Shown piece after piece: positions 52,550 through 63,023 of a stretch of 64,000 nt of DNA. Position 1 is the stretch's first letter. Each line of letters opens with the position of its first letter. The position numbers and the translations under genes were made by a program. The notes beneath the pieces were generated by a model. The model was not told where the DNA came from. It worked only from the letters and a program-made list of their open reading frames with translations, and ran no database searches. The stretch is from NCBI RefSeq assembly GCF_030272615.1, contig NC_081415.1, positions 231,579,303-231,643,302 of the forward strand. Direction: 5' to 3'. This stretch comes from Cryptomeria japonica. Lineage: Eukaryota > Streptophyta > Pinopsida > Cupressales > Cupressaceae.

Positions 52550-55289
52550 TTAGGAACTGCTAGTGCTAAATCTCTTAAAGTTGTCATTCCTCCTCAACAA
52601 ATTCAGAGCTTCCTTGATTCTCGTATGTGTTTTCTTCACTGTGAGTTTGCATACCTCCGTTGAACTACATCTCAATGCTACTAGTAGGTCCAATACATGA
52701 GTCAATTTTCTCAATGCCAATTTGGTTTGAAATGTTGCCCAAACCTCTTCTTTCACATTTGGACCTACAGATTTTCAGTGCCCTATCATAAGGAAAAGTG
52801 TGGACATCATACCTAGATGTATAGAGCCTCAAGCAATTTTCCAAATTCTTGTCTAGTTTGTTTCTTAGCTTTGATTTTAGGAACCCCAAAGCACTGAAAA
52901 CTCTCTCATCCTCCATTGAACCCAATATCATGGTAAGACATAAATTAGAAAGCTTGAAATATTCTGACATTGAATCACACATCACTTCACTTTGACCTAG
53001 ATTTATCCAAATCCTTGTTATTGATCCCTCTTCATGGGGTTTCTCCATTACATTATATTGTTCCCTCATAGTGTATGCAAAATAAGTTGATTGCTCTCTA
53101 AGAAGAGTTTTGTTTAAAATTCCATTTATAGTTACTCCATTGAATTCTTTGGAAATTCGCAAAATTGATTTATCAAAGTGAGTAGCTTAGCTTGAAAATC
53201 GGTTGAACTCTTGAAGTTCTAATATTGAGGAAATACAATAGACATGGCTTCAAGTAGTTTCTCAGGAGGGAAACTGCTTTTAATATGTGAGGAAAGATCA
53301 TAGGAAATTTTCTTCATAGAAGCAGTTACAAACTCAACAATCTTGCTAAATTCTTCCCTTGTAACTCTTGCTAGTTGCTTCTTGGGGTGCTTTCCTGGTT
53401 CCTTGGGCTTGACCGTTGCAAAGTAGTGAATTGGTATCTCAACTTCATGTACACTGACACATAACTCCCAGTTTGCACCGATCTATAAAAAGTTATCAGG
53501 ATGGTTCAAATTTGTGAGTGTCGGCCACTTATCAATTTTTTCATCAGATAATTTTGGTTAAGATCCATAGAGATTATTGAGGGTGAGGCATGTCATCTTA
53601 CGCAGCTTAGCATATTCTGCAATATGCATAGCTCTTTGTTGGGATTTTTTCATAATAGTCCTTGTTTCCTCTAGCATGGGGAGAAGAGCTGCTAAAGTTA
53701 AGAGTGTCTCTATATTACTTAACCTCTTAAGCAAGTCATAAAATTTTGGTTGCTCTGATTCGTCGCAATTTCTCTGAAATAGTTCAATCAAGGATGGATA
53801 TTCTAAAAAAACTCGATGTGTTGGTCCATCCAAAGAGATCCATCTAGTATCATTATCCTTAAGAATCTTGTTCCCATTGTTTATTCCATCAGCAAAGTGT
53901 TGAAATTCCATAAATCATTTGGGACTTCGACAAAAGTATGAGTAGAGCTCCCTGATTAAATGTTCAATTTTTTTTTACTAGAGCATGCTTGCTCACAATT
54001 CTAAAAGCTAGATTCATTATGTGGGCCATGTAGTGAATGCTAGTAATGTAGGGTGCACAAGAACTTTCCATCTTTGCACAAAGACCATTTCTATGACCTT
54101 GCATTACTGAAGCTCCATCCACTCCGACACACACAAACATTTTGGCAATTTTCATGTCATTCATACCTCCATATTCAATTAAGCAACTCTTTACTAGTTG
54201 AAATAAATTTTTTCGTTGTTGCACTATCCTTCATTTTAGCAACAGATAGTAGATGAGGTTGGCGGGTATGATTCTGTACTACAGTATAAACATGCATGCA
54301 TACCTACAAAGTATTATCTACTGTCGTAACTTCGTCTAAAGACAACGCAATAAAGTTTGACTCTCTTATTTTTTCCTTTACATCTTTTTCAACCTCAGTA
54401 AGACAACTTGCCCATTCCCATCCACTTTTTTTAGACCAGTGACTATTAGGATAGTTAGGAACTTTTAAAAACTGTAATAAACCACTCGTTGATGGGTAGT
54501 CTGTCATAACACGCCCTTTGCTCAAAATATAAAAAATAACACTTAACTGAACAGCTTTTCCCAATTGTTCCATTTGCATTTCTTTTCCAAGAATACCTTC
54601 AATAGAACCTTTAACTTTAGCAGGCTTCATCTGTATTTTCTCCTGAAAATAAAATTCTTCAGCATTCCTCACATGCTTACATTCCTCCTTTGTTTTCCAT
54701 CTTATCACTAATTTTTCAACTACATCTATCATTTGTTTTTCGTAAACTTTACACGTATTCTTTTCTATGGTGTCAATTTTTAGCTGCAACCTCTTTTCCT
54801 TTTTATGTTTCCAAGTGCAAATCTTACACCTGCATTCTATTGGAGGCTCGCCTTCAATTGGATTCTCCACTAGTTCAATGAATGGATACTTTAACACCCA
54901 ATTAATTTGAAAATTCCTCACAGACGTAGCCCACTCCCAATCCTTTTTTATTTGGGTTGATCCTTTTTTGATTTGGTTTTTCTTTTCCCCTTCCATGCAT
55001 TATCATCTATGGCATTATCACCCAAGTTAATTATATCGTTCTAGATAACCTGGGTATCTACCATAAAATCTTCTTCTAGTTCATCATGATCTGAGATATC
55101 ATGCTTGCCACCTTGTTCAATATGCGGTGTAGGTTGTGAATATTTTACTTGTACTTGTAATGGTGTACCTTCCTAATTTTCACCACAATCTTTGCCAACG
55201 CCAATGTATGATGACAACGTTCTACATTTTGTTGGCCTCTCTTGGCCTTCCCCACATGCAGGATTCCTACCCTTCTTCCTGTTTGACAT
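52550..55289 (-). pseudogene. hAT-like transposase pseudogene
   Basis: hAT transposases cut and paste DNA using an RNase H-like DDE domain. The Met at 55289 (MSNRKKGRNPACGEG) starts a frame with stops at about 55190 and 55040. Then come WEWATSVRNFQINWVLKYPF, a Cys-rich CRCKICTWKHKK (zinc-finger-like), and ESNFIALSLDEVTTVDNT (first catalytic Asp). After a shift come CVGVDGASVMQGHRNGLCAK (D-G-A-S/A-V-M-x-G) and HYMAHIMNLAFRIV, then KILKDNDTRWIS and LIELFQRNCDESEQPKFYDL. The C-terminal dimerisation motif reads LCLTMILGSMEDERVFSALG with FLKSKLRNKLD (53162-52665). The motif set is like the ZNF862-type branch of hAT. Several shifts and stops make it non-functional. Confidence 0.85.
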
Positions 55290-55306
55290 CTCTAATGAAA
55301 TAAAGG

Positions 55307-55505
55307 CTACAAAAAAATATCAACTTGTTGGTACTTAATAATAGACTATATGATTCATTAGCCCTACAACCTACAATCTAGATGTTTGAGGTCTCTTAGG
55401 TGACCACTGACGAGTCCCCACTGAATAAGAATGAACTCAATAGTGCAAACAGATAGAAATGAATTCAGAATAATATTATAACACTTCAAAAATACGATCA
55501 CTTAC
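55307..55505 (-). other. Probable 5'UTR intron of the hAT-like gene
   Basis: On the minus strand a canonical donor TAAAGGTAAGTGATCG starts at 55505, and an acceptor preceded by a T-run (TTTTTTTGTAG) ends at 55307, just 17 bases before the ATG. The length is 199 bp. Both borders are consensus, so the first non-coding exon would be 55506 to about 55605. Confidence 0.6.
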
Positions 55506-55634
55506 CTTTAGGTCACTAGCAATCGCCAATGCAGTCAGCAACAATGGTTGTTCTAGTCTGAAACTTTGCTAGTGATTTGAATTGAGAGCTCATAACCAAC
55601 CAAATTGTGTAGAGATAAATTTGATCTTTGACTG

Positions 55635-55642
55635 TATTTATA
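55635..55642 (-). promoter_or_regulatory. TATA box of the hAT-like gene
   Basis: Minus-strand TATAAATA lies about 130 bases upstream of the donor of the probable 5'UTR intron, at the right distance for a start site near 55605. The combination of TATA box, non-coding exon, intron and ATG supports a real, once-transcribed gene. Confidence 0.6.
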
Positions 55643-55649
55643 CCAATCC

Positions 55650-56570
55650 TTATTTGGCGAATTCAATGGGAATTTTATATGGTATACAAATATTTGGTGA
55701 ATTGTGCTTAACTATAACACGTCTTATGTAATTTTCAAGGCGATTATGGGTCGTCCAATTAATTGGCAATTATAATAGAGTTGGCAAAAATTAGGGTGAA
55801 TTGAGACACGCTTCCACAAGATGCCAGGCGAATTGGGTCCTCCTGGCCAATAAATATTGATATGGCTATTGGCAAATTATGACCGTCTATTAAGACAACC
55901 TCAGAAAGTGTAGACAAAAAATATTGAATTTACTATGTGGAAAACGTAGATTCTATTGGTGAAATCTTGATAGAGATACAATTAATTACATAAAACAATG
56001 GGCAATTGGTCCATGCATTTGATGAATATTTATAAAGTCTGGGCGACATGGCCAGCCCTGATCGATACAATATATTTGCCATTTTCCAGATCATCGACGT
56101 GAAATATTCATCATTGGCAAATATTCGCCACTAAAGAAAACCCTGATTCCACTTTATTACATCATCACGCTCTTATTTAGGCCCTTAATTATAAGTGTGC
56201 GCTTTATTATTTCATCCTAATTTAATCCTACATTTTACATATCTATACATTATGGTTTGAACCACCAAGCTGAAATTAGCATTAGAACTCCATTATCTTG
56301 TATTCCTCATAAGACCAAAAAAAATTGTTAGGTCTAGGGTGGCCTACCTCCATGGTCCCCCACTTTTTTCCCTAAATCTCAAGAGAATAATTTGGTGGTC
56401 CTATAATTCAAATCCTTCTCCATGTGAAATTATATCAAATCTAAGTAGGCATAAAGGTAATTTTAATTATGAAATCCCTATATAAGGCATCCCTCTCAAT
56501 TCATTTTTATTATCTAATCTTATGCTAACATTATCATCTTGTTGGCATTGTTGTCATTTATGTCAAGAGG
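55650..56570. other. Spacer, no gene recognised
   Basis: Recurrent words such as GGCGAATT, TTGGCAAATTATG and GCCAATAAATATTG occur in 55660-56110, like those at 42740-43090, suggesting shared old repeats. No coding sequence was found. Confidence 0.4.
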
Positions 56571-56594
56571 TTGCAGAGTAATAGGGATGACAAG

Positions 56595-56700
56595 AGGTTG
56601 CAGAGAAGTAGGTAGTAGGTGTGCATAACATGAAGATAGGAGAAGCGCATAACTTGTAGGTTATGCAGTCGTGCATAACACGTCGTGTTATGCTACACAA
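56595..56700. repeat. Cluster of GCATAAC inverted repeats
   Basis: GTGCATAACATG (near 56612), GCATAACTTGTAGGTTATGC (56647-56666) and the perfect palindrome GCATAACACG-T-CGTGTTATGC (56673-56693) lie within 90 bases, so the heptamer GCATAAC/GTTATGC occurs five times in both orientations. It could form cruciforms or be a protein-binding cluster. Confidence 0.75.
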
Positions 56701-56989
56701 ATAATGTAGGTTGCGGAGGTAAAAAAATCCCTTCGATGGTAGTTTTTTGGTGAGACAAGGTTTATGTCTCAGCGACGATCTTTTTCGGTGTAAGATGGCA
56801 ATTCAACAAAACCATCTTCTTGCTTCATTGGACTTCATTATTATACCAACAAAATTCATCTTCGGTGTAGTGATCGTCATGACTTGGAGATAAGAAGTTT
56901 GTGTCGAGTGGGCCCTCCTTATCATGTGCTTCGACATCTAGATGGAAAATGTGCATTGGTCCATCAAGATGATGATGTATGCATGTGGG

Positions 56990-57760
56990 ATCCCACAATG
57001 TGTTTGAGTGAAGGAAAGAGACCTTGCGGGATAACAAAGTCAGAGGCAAATGGTGTATCTCACCACCCCACACCACACAAGGTCGGGGCGATATAACCAT
57101 TCGGGCTAACAAGGATAAAGGTAAGATAGAGGCTCCTTTCTATCCTGCATCATCAAAATGTGAGAAGTGATGGTCGTGCAGGGTAACACAAGGAGAGGCA
57201 AGAGATGTCTCTCGTTGTCCCGCATTGTATGATGTCAAGGATTAAAAGTCATGCAGGGTAAGTAAGAACAAAGTAAACGGTGTCCCCACTATCTGATGAC
57301 TAGGAAGCATAGACAAAAAGGAGTTTGTGGGGCATCAATAAGAAGGATGGCTAATTCATCCCACTACCCTGCATAAGTAAAATAGACTTGAATATGACCT
57401 TGTGAGATAACACAAGTAAAGGAGATACGTTCCTCGCTATCTCGCACCATTCAAGATGGGTGTGTGATGGTCATGCGGGATAAGAAAGTGAAAGAAGAGA
57501 AGGATCCTTCTATTCCGCAATGAGAATGACCAAATCAAAATGGTCATGTGGGGTAAATGAGAACAAAGAGAACAATGAAGTCTCTTGTCCCACATGGGTT
57601 AAGAGGTCATATCGAGTTTTGTGTAGGCTAACAAGAGATAATAAAGTCTCTTGTGGATGCTTATCCCGCACGAGTCCAAAAGTGTTGTGCAGGCTAACAA
57701 GAGTGAATGGAGTCAATTGAAGACACTTATCCCACATGGGTAAGATGGGATTGTAGATGA
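56990..57760. repeat. Degenerate array of hairpin-forming GCGGGATAA units
   Basis: At least seven units of roughly 80-100 bp start with variants of GTCATGCGGGATAACAA and end with the complementary TTATCCCGCAC, for example 57475-57484/57513-57519 and 57635-57670. The units are direct repeats, and each contains its own inverted arms. Spacer sequences within a unit are purine-rich (AAAGAGAA, AAGGAGA). No convincing coding frame. Confidence 0.7.
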
Positions 57761-57764
57761 TGAT

Positions 57765-58140
57765 GAGGGATAATAAAGGGAAAGAATGAGGTAGCCAAAT
57801 AGAGTCGGTGGTCTACGTGGAGTTTAACCATGGTTGAGTAGGTGACCTGGATGATGATTAAGAAGACTTTTGATGACACATGTGCATGTCGATAGACATG
57901 GAGTTCTACGTGTAGGATGACCGAATGATCTGGATGAAGAATATGAACATGTGTGGCTCCCTGGTGGACAAAGATGAATTATATATGTATAAGTCCATGA
58001 CGATGGAGGTAGTTGTCGATCCTTTCAAGGTAGGTCAACAGAGGATGGAGAATGCATTAATGGTGATCGAGTTGCAGGCTGGTTGTGTGGCTCGAGAAAG
58101 GATTCCTGATCATTTTGGACAGAGAAAGATTACTAAACTA
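57765..58140. other. Unassigned sequence left of the gypsy LTR
   Basis: A short plus-strand frame (57925-58146) has no recognisable motif. No repeat or RNA gene was identified. The segment ends at the proposed LTR start. Confidence 0.35.
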
Positions 58141-58141
58141 G

Positions 58142-59719
58142 TGTAGGAGCACGCTTCTAAGGTCTTCCTCCATGTGAATTTTGTTGGAATTTTGCTTCTT
58201 TAAGAAGCCATGTAAATGTAATAAGAGCTAAGAGCTCATTGGTCTTGTTTAGGTCCTAGTTTAGGTCCTAGGTTCACAAGTCTAGGTTGATTTTTCTTGT
58301 GGAGTAGAGGATATGTGTGCCTTTGATGAGTTTGGGGTCCTTTTGGCATGGTTGTGTCCATAGGATAGCCCAAGGTAGGCCCAAAAGTCAAGGAAAGCAA
58401 CATTGTGAAAGTTGCTCAAAAGTTGTAAAAAGTTGCATGACAACTTTTCAAAGTTGTCATGCAACTTTTCCACCAAATAGGTCATAACCTTAGCTTGGAA
58501 TTGGGAACCCTAACCATGGCACACAAACCAAGGTAGAGATGCTATAAATTGTTGCAAACCCTAAAATGAGGGGTTGGATGTCAAATTGTATGGCCCAAGA
58601 GAAAAGACCTTGACTGTGACTGTGTTTTTGTTGCCAGTCGACACAAGTGGAGCATTAACAAGTTGATAATGGATTGTTTTGAAAATTGAATGGTGTTGAG
58701 AGTCTTGCATTGTGTTTATACTTTCATTTTGAGCACTTAGGTTAGGTTCTTGTGCAAGTTTTTGTGTGTTTTGTAATTATTTTGTGAAGTTACTCTTTCA
58801 CTGTCCAGTTTTGGACTGTTTTGTGTAATGGATTGACTACTCCTATCCCCATTGTGGAAACACCATGAAACCATGGGGAATAGGAGTGAAGACCTTGTAC
58901 AGTATCCTAGAGCAAGCAAGGCCCCTGAAGATGCAGGAAATCTTTTCAAAGACCCACTCCTAGGCAAGACTGGACTGTGCCCGGCTAGGAAGGGTTGAGG
59001 TTGCAGAGGTCCATGAGAGAAAGGTAGGACAAGGAAGGAGGCACCCTTTAGAGGAGTTGTAGGGAGGTGTGTGGAGCACCATTGGTGAGAAGGAGGATCT
59101 TCCACCAATCCATTTAAGGTGGTAAAGATAGAAAGCCATCATTGTGACCCAGGCAGACCTTAAAACCCTCAAAAACCCCAAAATTCACCTAGGGCAGTGT
59201 ACGGACACTTGGAGGCCCAAAACCAGGAAAATCTTTGAGCCCTTGCCAAATGATTAGTAGTCCCTTTGGGGATTTTTACAAGTTTGTGCATCATTTGCAA
59301 GAGGGAGCCCTAAAAGTCCGGAATGGAGGCCTAATTGGGCACATTCCTTGTAGCCCTATTTTGTAGGAAAGAAGCAAAATAGTGAGATCGATAACAAAGA
59401 AGAAGGTTAAAACCTCTTGGGGGCACATGAATGGATGGAAAACCATGTCAAAGACCTGTCCTATCCTTGCTAGGAATTAAGAAGGTGTAGGAGGAGCTAA
59501 ACCCTTATTAGCCTATGTGAGGGTTTTTGATGCTTGTGAGTAGGTGTGATCCTAGGAGAAGTATCATAGGTTGTTGGTGGGTAGATTGGGCAAGGTCAGG
59601 GGATTCCATAAGCAAGGGAAGTCCTAGAGACCCTAGGGTGTGGTTGGAACACCTGGTGATCCAAGGAGAGGATCAAGGAGCATAGACTAGGCTAGTCTAT
59701 CCCATACCCATTCCCATCA
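58142..59719 (+). repeat. Proposed gypsy 5' LTR
   Basis: The proposed LTR starts TGTAGGAGCACGC and ends CCCATCA, three bases before the PBS, 1578 bp in all. A TATA box, GCTATAAATT (TATAAA at 58543-58548), splits it into U3 and R/U5. The right end is fixed by the PBS; the left end is a guess from the TG and from the length, since the 3' LTR is not in the window. No long coding frame inside. Confidence 0.55.
58428..58469. repeat. 42-bp perfect palindrome in gypsy U3
   Basis: Two 20-base arms (58428-58447, starting AAAAGTTGCATGACA, and 58450-58469) are exact reverse complements around a 2-base TC spacer. It lies about 75 bases upstream of the TATA box. It could extrude as a cruciform or form a strong RNA hairpin. 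Confidence 0.95.
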
Positions 59720-59722
59720 GAT

Positions 59723-59734
59723 TGGTATCAGAGC
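59723..59734 (+). promoter_or_regulatory. Primer binding site of gypsy element
   Basis: TGGTATCAGAGC, complementary to the 3' end of initiator tRNA-Met, lies three bases after the LTR end and 25 bases before the gag frame. Confidence 0.93.
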
Positions 59735-59759
59735 AAGTTAAAGATTTGGTGGACCATGC

Positions 59760-60806
59760 ATGTCTCTGTATTCTAGTGAATTAGTAGGGGAGAACATAAT
59801 GGTCACTAATGCAGAGCTGGCTAGGGAGGTAGAAGAGAAAAAGGAGAAAAATAGACTCTTTGAAGATTCTATGAGTGAGATAAGGAACAAGCTGCAAGAA
59901 GTGGTTGATCAGAGAGCACAAGAACTCTGTGGTGCGGAAACTAGTGATAGAGTCAAGAAAGCTATTGATCTTGATGACATCATACCTGAACCAGACCCCT
60001 TAATCAATGAAGAACCTTTTGTAAAGGCCATTAAGGCATTGAATACAAAAGCTCTTGAAGGATTGCCACATTTCAGTGGAAGGATGGACATTGACACTGT
60101 CATGGAATGGATTGAGGGTATGGAAAACCACTTTGAGTGTGAAGGTGTGACAAAAGCTCAGAAGGTTAAGGTTGCCAAATCAAGACTAAGGGGAGAAGCC
60201 TTGACATGGTGGAAGTACTTGCAAGAGGAGAGAGTTAGCATGGGAAAGCTACCTATTACAAATTGGAATGCCATGGTGAGTAAGATCAAGGAGAACTACT
60301 TGCCAAAGGATTATGAAGTCCAACTTCATAAGAAGAGACAGGGATTGAAGCAGAAAGACCTTGATGTGACCTCCTACATAGAGGAGTTTCAAAAGCTTTG
60401 TCTTAGATCCAAAGTCCAAGAAGAGGAATCTATCAAGGTGGCTAGGTATCTAAGTGGCCTAAAGTGGAACATCCAAGAGGAGATAAGCCTATGGACTCCT
60501 ACCATTTTCCAAAAGTGTCATTAGCTTGCTGCTAAGGTGGAAGAGAGGAACAAAAGGAAAGGAGACTCCAACAACAGGGGTAGAGGCAGAGGTAGAGAAC
60601 AAAGGAGTCACCGAGGTGGTTACCAAAGCAAGGCAAATGAGCAAAGGAATCAAGGAGAGTCCAAGTTGAATGAACATAGCAGTGAAACCAATCTCAAAGG
60701 AGGCCATTCTAGAGGAAGAGGTGCACAAGGGGGCCCAAATAGGGGCAGAGGTACCAGCAGGGGTAATTCCTACTTTGCAACCATGAAATGATACAACTGT
60801 GGTCAA
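59760..60806 (+). pseudogene. Gypsy gag with RGG-rich linker and zinc knuckle
   Basis: The capsid protein would assemble particles and bind RNA. The retrotransposon gag core is at residues ~95-240: GLPHFSGRMDIDTVMEWIEG, LRGEALTWWKYLQEERVSMG, LKQKDLDVTSYIEEFQKLCL and VARYLSGLKWNIQEEIS. After an in-frame TAG (60522-60524) an Arg/Gly-rich linker follows (GRGRGREQRSHRGGYQSKAN). The zinc knuckle is broken: TGA at 60789-60791 replaces its first Cys, leaving YNCGQLGHLAYRCP. The frame is chosen from 59760 because it carries all later domains without a shift. Confidence 0.9.
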
Positions 60807-61463
60807 TTGGGACACCTGGCCTATAGATGCCCTGACAAGCCTACCACATCAAACAGTGGAAAGAGGGTTGCTTATGCCCATGAAGACACATCAAGCAGAA
60901 AAACACCTGAGGTGGACCATATTGAATCAGAGATTGGAGAGAATATGATGTTTAATAGAGTCTTGATAAGACAGCCGATTAAGGATGAACCTAAGCATGG
61001 GAGAGCATTGTTTAGGGTGAGATGCAAAATCTTTGGTAAGGTTTGCAAGGTGATAGTTGATTCAGGGTCAACTGATAACATCATATCAAATAAGGCAGCC
61101 AAGAAGTTGAAGCTCACAAAGATACCCCACACTAGCCCTTACAAGGTGACATGGTTGAATCAAGGACAAAGTGTGCTTGTCAATGAACAGACTTGGGTAG
61201 AGTTCTCTATTGGAGGATACAAGGACAAGATCCTTTGTGATGTGTTACCCATGGATGCTTGTCATCTGTTGCTAGGTAGACCCTAGCAATTTGATAGGAA
61301 GATGATCTATGATGGAGAGGAGAACTCTATTTCCTTCAAGAAGGATAGTAGAACCTATAACATTCAGTCTCTAACATAGAGTGATGAGGGAACTTCAAGA
61401 ACACCTAGTGTCTTACTTAATACTGGTAAAGAGTTCTTACACCTGCTACATGAAGAGGAGATA
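60807..61463 (+). pseudogene. Gypsy protease region
   Basis: The aspartic protease matures the polyprotein. VCKVIVDSGSTDNIISNKAA carries the catalytic D-S-G, followed by the hydrophobic-hydrophobic-G end motif, here CHLLLGRP. A TAG at 61284-61286 follows at the position of a conserved Trp of gypsy elements, and another TAG lies at 61377-61379 in the linker to RT. The protease domain itself (60960-61283) is uninterrupted. Confidence 0.88.
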
Positions 61464-63023
61464 GTGGGATGTGCCATCTTTGTGAAGCCAAAGGAGGAGG
61501 AAGATAACTTGCAGATAGAGGTACCTAAGGAGGTAAAACAAATGTTGCAAGAGTATAAAGATATAGTGAGTGATGGAGCACCTGCAACACTTCCACCAAG
61601 AAGGTCTATTAGCCATCAAATAGACTTTGTACCCGGTGCATCCCTACCTAATAAAGTAGCATATAAGCTCACACCTGACCAAAATAAGGAGGTGGCAAGG
61701 CAAGTGCAGGAGTTGTTGGATCAAGGACTGATCAAGAAGAGCATCAGCCCATGTGCAGTCCCGGTAGTTCTATCAACAAAGAAGGGAGGCAAGTGGAGAC
61801 TTTGTACTGATTCAAGGTCAATCAATAGGATCACCATAAGGTACAGATTTCCTATCCCTAGAATAGAGGATTTGATGGACTGTTTAGGAGGTTCCATGTA
61901 TTTTACTAAGTTGGACCTTAAAAGTGGTTATCATCAAATTAGAATTAAGGAGGGTGATGAGTGGAAGACCACTTTTAAGACCATAGAAGGGTTATATGAA
62001 TGGCTTGTGATGCCATTTGGACTTACCAATGCCCCAAGCACCTTCATGAGGTTGATGAATGAGGTGTTGAAGGACTTCACAGGCAAATTTTTGGTGGTGT
62101 ACTTAGATGACATACTCATCTATAGCAGAACCAAAGAGGAGCACCTAGAATATTTGAGGTTAGTCCTAGAGAGGTTGCATGAAGAGAAGTTGGCAATCAA
62201 CCTAGAGAAGTGTGACTTTTTGAAGCAAGAGTTAGTATACTTGGGTTTTGTGGTGTCTACGGGAGCCTTGAAGATGGATCCAAGCAAACTGGAGGCAATC
62301 TTGAATTGGCCTGTCCCTAAAACAGGGACTGAAGTTAGGAGTTTCCATGGTTTAGCCCAATTCTATACAAAGTTTGTGAGGAACTTCAGTGGCATATGTG
62401 CACCAGTACTTGACACCATAAAAGGAGGCCTTAAAACTAAGTTCAAATGGACGGAACAAGCTGACAAAGAATTCCAATTATTGAAGCAAGAAGTAGCCAC
62501 AAAACCCTTCCTACTCTTACCTACTTTTGACAAACTATTCACATTGGAGTGTGATGTAAGTGGCATTGCAGTAGGGGGTGTATTGAGTCAAGAGGGAAGG
62601 CTTGTGGAATTTTTTAGTGAGAATCTTAATAAGGCAAAGAAGAGGTATTCAACATATGATCTGGAGTTGTATGCACTAGTTCAGTCTCTCAAGAAGTGGA
62701 GGCATTACCTACTCCCAAAGGAATTTGTGGTGTTCACAAATAACCAGGCTTTGAGTTACATCAACACTCAAGAGAAGCTTAGCAATAGACATTTGAAGTG
62801 GATGGAGTACCTCCAATCCTTTACCTTTACCATCAACCATAAAAAGGGGCAGCTTAACAAGGTGGCAGATGCTTTGAGCCAGAAGATGTTGACTGTCCAA
62901 GAATTACAATTGCAGAGCATAGGGATAGAAGGTTTCAAGGATCTCTATGAAGATGAGGACTTCTCATCAGCCTACAAGGTCTACAAGGAGTTTGAGAATC
63001 ATTTTCATGGTGAGTTTACATAG
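61464..63023 (+). pseudogene. Gypsy reverse transcriptase and RNase H
   Basis: This is an unbroken 519-residue stretch. RT: LIKKSISPCAVPVVLSTKKG, WRLCTDSRSINRITIRYRFP, FTKLDLKSGYHQIRIKEGDE (first Asp), MPFGLTNAPSTFMRLMNEVL and VVYLDDILIYS (catalytic D-D), then SFHGLAQFYTKFVRNFS. RNase H: LECDVSGIAVGGVLSQEG (first Asp), STYDLELYALVQSLKKWRHY (Glu) and VVFTNNQALSYI, where the usual T-D-x-Q-A-L has Asn in place of the catalytic Asp. So RT looks competent but RNase H has lost a key residue. A TAG at 63021-63023 follows. Confidence 0.93.

Noticed and set aside
55408-55435. Possible hammerhead ribozyme core (CTGACGA followed by GAAT)
   Set aside because: The second conserved box should be GAAA followed by a cleavable stem; here it is GAAT, and no stem II or flanking helices pair.
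57925-58146. 73-residue plus-strand frame next to the gypsy LTR
   Set aside because: No motif, no homologue elsewhere in the window, and length expected by chance.
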